From: Arion vulgaris
Taxonomy: Eukaryota > Mollusca > Gastropoda > Stylommatophora > Arionidae
NCBI GenBank assembly: GCA_020796225.1
Contig: CM036753.1
Location: 1,240,001-1,304,000, forward strand
DNA length: 64,000 nucleotides
Direction of reading: 5' to 3'
The notes beneath the pieces are model-generated. The model was not told the DNA's origin. It made no database searches and saw only the letters and a program-made list of their open reading frames with translations. The translations under genes and the position numbers were made by a program. Below, one piece after another: positions 53,001 to 62,000 of the stretch (its first letter is position 1; each line of letters opens with the position of its first letter).

Positions 53001-56000
53001 TCCATTTGCTGCATCTATTCTTTCTTCTTGCATTCCATTTGCTGCATCTATTCTTTCTTCTTGTCTTCCATTTGCTGGCATCTATTCTTTCTTCTTGCCT
53101 TCCATTTGCTGCATCTATTCTTTCTTCTTGTCTTCCATTTGCTGGGATATCTATTCTTTCTTCTTGCCTTCCATTTGCTGGGATATCTATTCTTTCTTCT
53201 TGCCTTCCATTTGCTGGAATATCTATTCTTTCTTCTTGTCTTCCATTTGCTGAATCTATTCTTTCTTCTTGTCTTCCATTTGCTGCATCTATTCTTTCTT
53301 CTTGTCTTCCATTTGCTGCATCTATTCTTTCTTCTTGTCTTCCATTTGCTGGAATATCTATTCTTTTTCTTCTTCCATTTTGATCTATTCTTCTTCTGTC
53401 TTCCATTTGCTGATATCTATTCTTTCTTCTTGTCTTCCATTTGCTGCATCTATTCTTTCTTCTTGCCTTCCATTTGCTGCATCTATTCTTTCTTCTTGCC
53501 TTCCATTTGCTGTATCTATTCTTCTTCTTTCCTTCCATTTGCTGCATCTATTCTTTCTTCTTGCCTCCATTTGCTGCATCTATTCTTTCTTCTTGCCTTC
53601 CATTTGCTGGGATATCTATTCTTTCTTCTTGCCTTCCATTTGCTGTATCTATTCTTTCTTCTTGTCTTCCATTTGCTGGATCTATTCTTTCTTCTTGTCT
53701 TCCATTTGCTGCATCTATTCTTTCTTCTTCCCTTCCATTTGCTAGAATATCTATTCTTTCTTCTTGCCTTCCATTTGCTGGGATATCTATTCTTTCTTCT
53801 TGTCTTCCATTTGCTGGGATATCTATTCTTTCTTCTTGTCTTCCATTTGCTGGGATCTATTCTTTCTTCTTGCCTTCCATTTGCTGGGATATCTATTCTT
53901 TCTTCTTGTCTTCCATTGCTCATATCTATTCTTTCTTCTTGTCTTCCATTTGCTGACATCTATTCTTTCTTCTTGTCTTCCATTTGCTGCATCTATTCTT
54001 TCTTCTTGCCTTCCATTTGCTGAATCTATTCTTTCTTCTTGCCTTCCATTTGCTGCATCTATTCTTTCTTCTTGTCTTCCATTTGCTGGGATATCTATTC
54101 TTTCTTCTTGTCTTCCATTTGCTGCATCTATTCTTTCTTCTTATCTTCCATTTGCTGCATCTATTCTTTCTTCTTACCTTCCATTTGCTAGAATATCTAT
54201 TCTTTCTTCTTACCTTCCATTTGCTGGAATATCTATTCTTTCTTCTTGCCTTCCATTTGCTGGGAATCTATTCTTTCTTCTTGTCTTCCATTTGCTGCAT
54301 CTATTCTTTCTTCTTGCCTTCCATTTGCTGAATCTATTCTTTCTTCTTGCCTTCCATTTGCTGGGATATCTATTCTTTCTTCTTGTCTTCCATTTGCTGG
54401 ATATCTATTATTTCTTCTTGTCTTCCATTTGCTGCATCTATTCTTTCTTCTTGTCTTCCATTTGCTGCATCTATTCTTTCTTCTTGCCTTCCATTTGCTG
54501 CATCTATTATTTCTTCTTGTCTTCCATTTGCTGCATCTATTCTTTCTTCTCTTCCTGATCATTCTTCCCTTATTTGCTGGATATCTATTCTTTCTTCTTG
54601 TCTTCCATTTGCTGATATCTATTCTTTCTTCTTGTCTTCCATTTGCTGATATCTATTCTTTCTTCTTGTCTTCCATTTGCTGCATCTATTCTTTCTTCTT
54701 GCCTTCCATTTGCTGCATCTATTCTTTCTTCTTGCCTTCCATTTGCTTCATCTATTCTTTCTTCTTGTCTTCCATTTGCTGCATCTATTCTTTCTTCTTG
54801 TCTTCCATTTGCTGTATCTATTCTTTCTTCTTGTCTTCCATTTGCTGCATCTATTCTTTCTTCTTGCCTTCCATTTGCTGGGATATCTATTCTTTCTTCT
54901 TGTCTTCCATTTGCTGGGATATCTATTCTTTCTTCTTGTCTTCCATTTGCTGCATCTATTCTTTCTTCTTGCCTTCCATTTGCTGAATCTATTCTTTCTT
55001 CTTGTCTTCCATTTGCTGCATCTATTCTTTCTTCTTGTCTTCCATTTGCTGAATCTATTCTTTCTTCTTGCCTTCCATTTGCTGCATCTATTCTTTCTTC
55101 TTGTCTTCCATTTGCTGGGATATCTATTCTTTCTTCTGGTCTTCCATTTGCTGGAATATCTATTCTTTCTTCTTGTCTTCCATTTGCTGCATCTATTCTT
55201 TCTTCTTGCCTTCCATTTGCTGCATCTATTCTTTCTTCTTGCCTTCCATTTGCTGAATCTATTCTTTCTTCTTGTCTTCCATTTGCTGGGATATCTATTC
55301 TTTCTTCTTGTCTTCCATTTGCTGAATCTATTCTTTCTTCTTGTCTTCCATTTGCTGCATCTATTCTTTCTTCTTGTCTTCCATTTGCTGCATCTATTCT
55401 TTCTTCTTGTCTTCCATTTGCTGCATCTATTCTTTCTTCTTGCTTCCATTTGCTGCATCTATTCTTTCTTCTTGCTTCCATTTGCTGAATCTATTCTTTC
55501 TTCTTACCTTCCATTTGCTGCATCTATTCTTTCTTCTTGCCTCCATTTGCTGCATCTATTCTTTCTTCTTGTCTTCCATTTGCTGTATCTATTCTTTCTT
55601 CTTGCCTTCCATTTGCTGGATATCTATTCTTTCTTCTTGTCTTCCATTTGCTGCATCTATTCTTTCTTCTTGTCTTCCATTTGCTGTATCTATTCTTTCT
55701 TCTTGCCTTCCATTTGCTGCATCTATTCTTTCTTCTTGTCTTCCATTTGCTGCATCTATTCTTTCTTCTTGTCTTCCATTTGCTGCATCTATTCTTTCTT
55801 CTTGTCTTCCATTTGCTGCATCTATTCTTTCTTCTTGCTTCCATTTGCTGCATCTATTCTTTCTTCTTGCCTTCCATTTGCTGAATCTATTCTTTCTTCT
55901 TGTCTTCCATTTGCTGGATCTATTCTTTCTTCTTGTCTTCCATTTGCTGCATCTATTCTTTCTTCTTGCCTTCCATTTGCTGCATCTATTCTTTCTTCTT

Positions 56001-59000
56001 GCCTTCCATTTGCTGAATCTATTCTTTCTTCTTGCTTCCATTTGCTGGGAATCTATTCTTTCTTCTTACCTTCCATTTGCTGGTATCTATTCTTTCTTCT
56101 TGCTTCCATTTGCTGATCTATTCTTTCTTCTTGTCTTCCATTTGCTGATCTATTCTTTCTTCTTGTCTTCCATTTGCTCATCTATTCTTCTTCTTTTCTT
56201 CCATTTGCTAGATATCTATTCTTTCTTCTTGCTGAAACTTGTGGACGATCATCCATCTTTGATAATTATTCTCTGGAATTGCTGTACAAGAATAATACTA
56301 TACAGGAAAATAATAAATTGCATGAATAACTAAACATTCTCTGCATATCATATTCAGAAGAAAGTTTCTATGTATACCTTAACACTGATATTGCATGCTC
56401 ATTCATGCCTACAGCCTCACATCAGATAGCAAACATCTATCTGCTCTCCAGGTCTGAATCCATGGCGATGAATCATTTCTCGTCATTCAAGCATATGTTG
56501 TTATTATTGATATCTGACACTGAATACACTGCTATTGTTTTTGCTGGATTCATCAAGGCAACACATCTCTCTGTTTGCACATCATCTTCTCTGTTTTGCA
56601 CATCATTTCTCTCTGTTTGACATCATCTCTCTCTGTTTGCACATCATTCTCTCTGTTTGCCACATCATCTCTTCTTCTTGTCCATTTCTAATCATCTTCT
56701 CTGTTTGCACATCATCTCTCTCTGTTTGCACATCATCTCTCCTGTTTGCAATCATTCTTCTGTTTGCACTCATGTCTTCTTTTCTAATCTAGTTTGTCTG
56801 ACACATTGGATAAGAAGCAGACTTCTAGAACAGTTTTTGATGTTGCTTCATAAATAGTGCTTCTTTTATGGCCTCATGCTATATCTCTGTTATGCTATGC
56901 GATCGCTCACGGTACATTGGGATTCCATTTGTGCTCTGTCCTCCGTTAACAGCCATCCAAGTCCATTTGCTCAGTAATGAGAAGTTGATTCTATTCTTCT
57001 TCTACCCCAGAAGACACTGTCTGGCATGTCCAAACTTCATGCTAATTCTCAAACTCGTTCCAGTGTCTGAGACCCGCATGTCACAAATTGAGAGCGTTCC
57101 ATGATGTATGCTCTGTCCATACTTCTGCCTCTATTTGAGTTGGGGCATTGTTTGCAAGAGAGTCAGCATGCTTCTTCTCCAGCATATCCAGGCGTGTACA
57201 GCCAAATCATTTTCTTGAGATGTGATCTCCAAATGATGTCCACCCATTCCACATGCATACTTCCTCTGTGTACTTGTAGCTAAGTGCCTCTGTTATCTCT
57301 GTGTACTTGTAGCTAAGTGCCTCTGTTATCTCTGTGTACTTGTAGCTAAGTATGAGACCAGTGATCACATAAGAAATGTCTAGACAACATAACTTGTTAC
57401 TTGACACAAGACAAACTTAACACAAGACAAACTTGACACAAGACAAACTTGACACAAGACAAACTTGACATTAAGAAACAATATTCTCTGTTATTCTAGT
57501 AATTATTGATAGATTTGTTGTGTAGAAAACATCAGACTAGTTTAATAGTAACTATTTCTTCTATTAACAGGATGAGAAGCAGAGAAGAAAGTTTTCTGCA
57601 GCAGGATCTGCCACATTACCTGCTATGTTCAATTCTGATCAACTAGCTACATGCAATACTAGTGATACAGCAAGCACAATATGGACCGATCATATCAACT
57701 TGAACAAGCATGCTCGTAGGGCCAGTGAATCTGTTGTCATTTCTAATAAAGAAGTTGAACAGAGGAAAAGTTTGTATTTACATGAACAGAATATGAACAT
57801 ATCTTTTATATTGTCCTTTTCTTCTCTGTGATTTCTCTCTCTATCTTTGTTTTCTGTTAATATGAACATCCTTTTCTTCTCTGTGATTTCTCTCTATCTT
57901 GGTTTTCTGTTAATATGAACATCCTTTTCTCTCTGTGATTTCTCTCTATCTTGGTTTTCTGTTACATCAAATGTCAGCACTTATAACACAAGTATCTTGG
58001 CTGTACACTCAACGGCTGCTGTACACTAACGGCTGCTGTACACTAATGGCTGCTGTACACTAACGGCTGCTGTACACTAACGGCTGCTGTACACTAACGG
58101 CTGCTGTACACTAATGGCTGCTGTACACTAGCGCTGCTGTACACTAATAGTGCTGCCACGGCTGCTGTAACTAACGCGCTGTACACTAACGTGCTGCTGT
58201 ACACTAACGGCTGCTGTACACTAACGCTGCTGTCACTAACGGCTGCTGTACACAAACGGCTGCTGTACACTAACGGTTTACAAATTTGTCATTCTAAGAA
58301 TGTTGAAATCTCTGAAGAGAACAAGACAAACAAAAATCATTTTTACTTTTCTACCAGGCCAGGGCATGTCAAGAGGAATGAGTACACCAGGTTTTGCTGC
58401 TGTAGAAAGTGGGTGAGCAACGGACCAAGTTGATATTCTGAATTTTCTTAGGAAGAGAGGAGGGTGTAACGATTCACGGAATGGTGGTGAATCTGCAACA
58501 CTAACCAGACTGCAGGAATACAAAATCAAATGTGGTGTAGCTAGACAAGCACTTTACTGGTAGCCAAAGAAGAATAGTAAACCAACATTGAACTGGTTTC
58601 ATTAGTTGCCCCATGCTGAGAGACATACTGAGAAGTTTGCCCACGCTGGAGACATACTGAGAAGTTGCCCACGCTGCGAGACATACTGAGGAGTTGCCCA
58701 CGCTGAGAGACATACTGAGAATTGCCCACGCTGAAGACATACTGAGATGGAGGTTTCCATGCTATAACTTGAACACAGCAGCCACATTTTATTGTACGTC
58801 AGAGATAGGACTAGGCACTTTGTTTATTGTACGTCAGAGATAGGACTAGGCACTTTGTTTATTGTACGTCAGAGATAGGACTAGGCACTTTGTTTATTGT
58901 ATGTCAGAGATAGGACTAGGCACTTTGTTTATTGTACGTCAGAGATAGGACTAGGCACTTTGTTTATTGTATGTCAGAGATAGGACTAGGCACTTTGTTT

Positions 59001-62000
59001 ATTGTACGTCAGAGATAGAACTAGGCACTTTGTTTATTGTACGTCAGAGATAGGACTAGGCACTTTGTTTATTGTCTCACTTACTTTCTATACATTTATT
59101 TCCAGGTTCAGACAAGGCAGAACTTCAAGCGGAAATTTTCCGTTTACATAAAGAAAATTTAGGTCAGTCTTGTATCTCTCATATATCATTTCTATACATT
59201 AACATTTACTAGCAACTTGTAACAACAACATTTACTAGCAACTTGTAACAACAACATTTACTAGCAACTTGTAACAACAACATTTACTAGCAACTTGTAA
59301 CAACAACATTTACTATAGTCTGTCCATTAATTCGTGAGCACGTTTGAAATTGATTTTCTCGAAAACTACCTGTTGGATCTCAGTGATTTTTGCAAGCAGC
59401 CTTAGAATATCCATGACGCTAGAGAAATATTTTTTCCAAGAAAATTTGATGTAGTTTGAAATATTTCTTCTTCATATTATATTAAAATCAACCTCACCGG
59501 ATTGTACACAATAGTAACAGATCTACGGTACACAGACACGTTGTTCTAAAAATACATTATGGTAACATTGAAATATCGTGAGTAAACAACAATTTCCGAA
59601 TTCCGTCACCTAACAGTCGACTTTAAGCGAAAAGTATATGATGTTATAATTGGGATACTGTTGTATAGTTATAGGTGTATCTCGCTATTTGTATGAAGCT
59701 ATTGTATCATATTTGTTGGCTTATCAAAACTGACATTGATATCACATTCATGAGTCTGAAGTGCACATTTATAACAATGCAGAAGGTTACAGTTTTACTA
59801 TACCAACACTTCCGTAGGAATCTAAGAGGGGTCATCTATATTGCGATATTCATAACCTGAGAAAGCGAACGCAACTGGCGCTTGGTCTGAATAGAGAATC
59901 TTTTTCCTGATGGATTAAACAGGACACAAAGTGCACTAATGTCAAGCATGGAAGGAAAAGAACACTTGACGACTTTGACATAGATGTCATAAGACGGGAG
60001 CTCTTGAAAATGTTTGCCACAAATCAACTTGTTACTCTCAGGAAACTGAAATTAAAACTGCAATCAGATTGCAGCATAGACATTTCTAAAAGTACTCTAT
60101 GGAAAATTGTAAAGCCACGGCTTCACCTTCAGAAAACTATAGGCGGCAGGAATATTATTTGTGAAAAGCCACATTTAATTGCTGCCCGAAGTAAATACCT
60201 GAGGCAGATCCGTGAGCGGCGGAGGCAAGGCTATGATATTGTATATTTGGACGAATCCTGGGTCAATGCTCACCACACCAATGCTAAAGAATGGCAATCA
60301 GTAGACGGTGAACAGAAAAGAAAATACCAAGCAGCAAAGGCCAGCGTATTATACTAACACATGCAGGAAGCAGTGAAGAAGGTCTTGTCCATGATGCTGG
60401 ACTTATTTTCCAATCAAAAGTACCGACGGTAGGGACTACCACACAGAAATGAATGGACATATTTTCAGGCACTGGATGGAGAAGATCTACTTCCAATTCT
60501 AAACAGACCATCATGCTTGGTAATGGATAATGCATCCTATCACAACGCAGTATCAGCGGAAGACAAAGTACCAACTGCATCAAATACAAAAGATCAAATT
60601 AGGACTTGGCTTGCTAAGGAAAATGTCAGCTTCGATGATACATATTTGAAACCGAGTTGTTGCACCTGGTGAGGATGACAAATAAGACAAAGGTGTTTCA
60701 TATTGACAAAATCATTGCGAATACGGCCACACGTCTTTGCGACTACCTCCATATCATGCTCACCTCAATCCGATAGAGCTTGTCTGGGCTAAAGTAAAGG
60801 GCAAGTTGCCGAACAGAACAGGACGTTTAAAATGTGTGATGTTGAAGTTCTGACACGTGAGTCCCTCTCAATGATAGACATGCAGTTCTGGAAGAAGTGT
60901 GTTGAACATGTGCTCCGAGAGGAAGGCGAGTACTGGCACCGAGATGGATTACAATTTGTCCAGCCAGTAACAATTATCAACCTCATGGAATCATCAGATT
61001 CGGGATGATACAAATCATATTTTGATTATAGACTGAGAAATAGCAACGTATACATTTCCATATCCAAATGCGTCTACCATCATACAATTTGTGGTGAAGT
61101 TAAGACACCCTGGGGTCTAATGGTGACCGAAGGGAGGACTAACTGTTGCATATTGTATCCAAGTTCACGATTGCACATAAAGGGCAACACACTTAATTAC
61201 TTGACCTATCAAGTTAATATGGAGATACACCTATGAATAGAATTGACATGGACAAATTCTAGGGATTACTGTAAAATCTAAAATTTGAGCCCCGTATTTG
61301 CAATTGTCATAAAAGATCAAAGGAATTCCGTGCAAAATCCGTAGCATCTATGGACTACTGGTTAGCTTTATTTTAGCGTCATGGATATTCTAAGGCTGCA
61401 TGCAAAAATCACTGAGATCCAACAGGTAGTTTTTGAGAAAATCAATTTCAAACGTGCTCACGAATTAATGGACATTTACTAGCAACTTGTAACCACAACA
61501 TTTACTAGCATGTAAAACAACATTTACTAGCAACTTGTAACAACAACATTTACTAGCAAAATTTCTTGAAATGAAATGATGGTGTTCCCAAGTATACATT
61601 TGCCAAGAGTGTGCACTAAGAATGACACACAACACAGCTGTATGACCTACCTTACAAGGCCACTATAATGTTTAATGAACAGTAGGGGTATGTAACAATG
61701 AGAGAATAGCAGAGAGCAACAGAACAGTAGGGGTATGGAACAATGAGAGAATAGCAGATACAGTAGGGATGTGGAGCAAAGAGAGAAATGCAGAAACCAA
61801 CAGAACATCAAGTTGGAAGCAAAGAGAAAATCAGCGAGCACTTGTGGTAACCAATATTGCCAGCAAGTTGCTTGTTTCAATATTATCAACTAGACATGAT
61901 TGTAACATAAATTACTGAAGTTGCCTGTTTAATATTGTAAACTAGACATGATTGTAACATAAATTACCTGCAAGTTGCCTGTTTCACATATTGTAAACTA

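Noticed and set aside
50312..53383. 1023-codon open frame of LPFAASILSSC-type repeats
   Set aside because: The frame is open because the repeat unit is 33-36 bp. All six frames are open nearby, and the DNA lies in intron 5 of a phase-consistent gene.
54585..55481. 298-codon minus-strand AANGRQEERID repeat as a charged helical protein
   Set aside because: Complement of the pyrimidine-rich satellite, with no start context or flanking exons.
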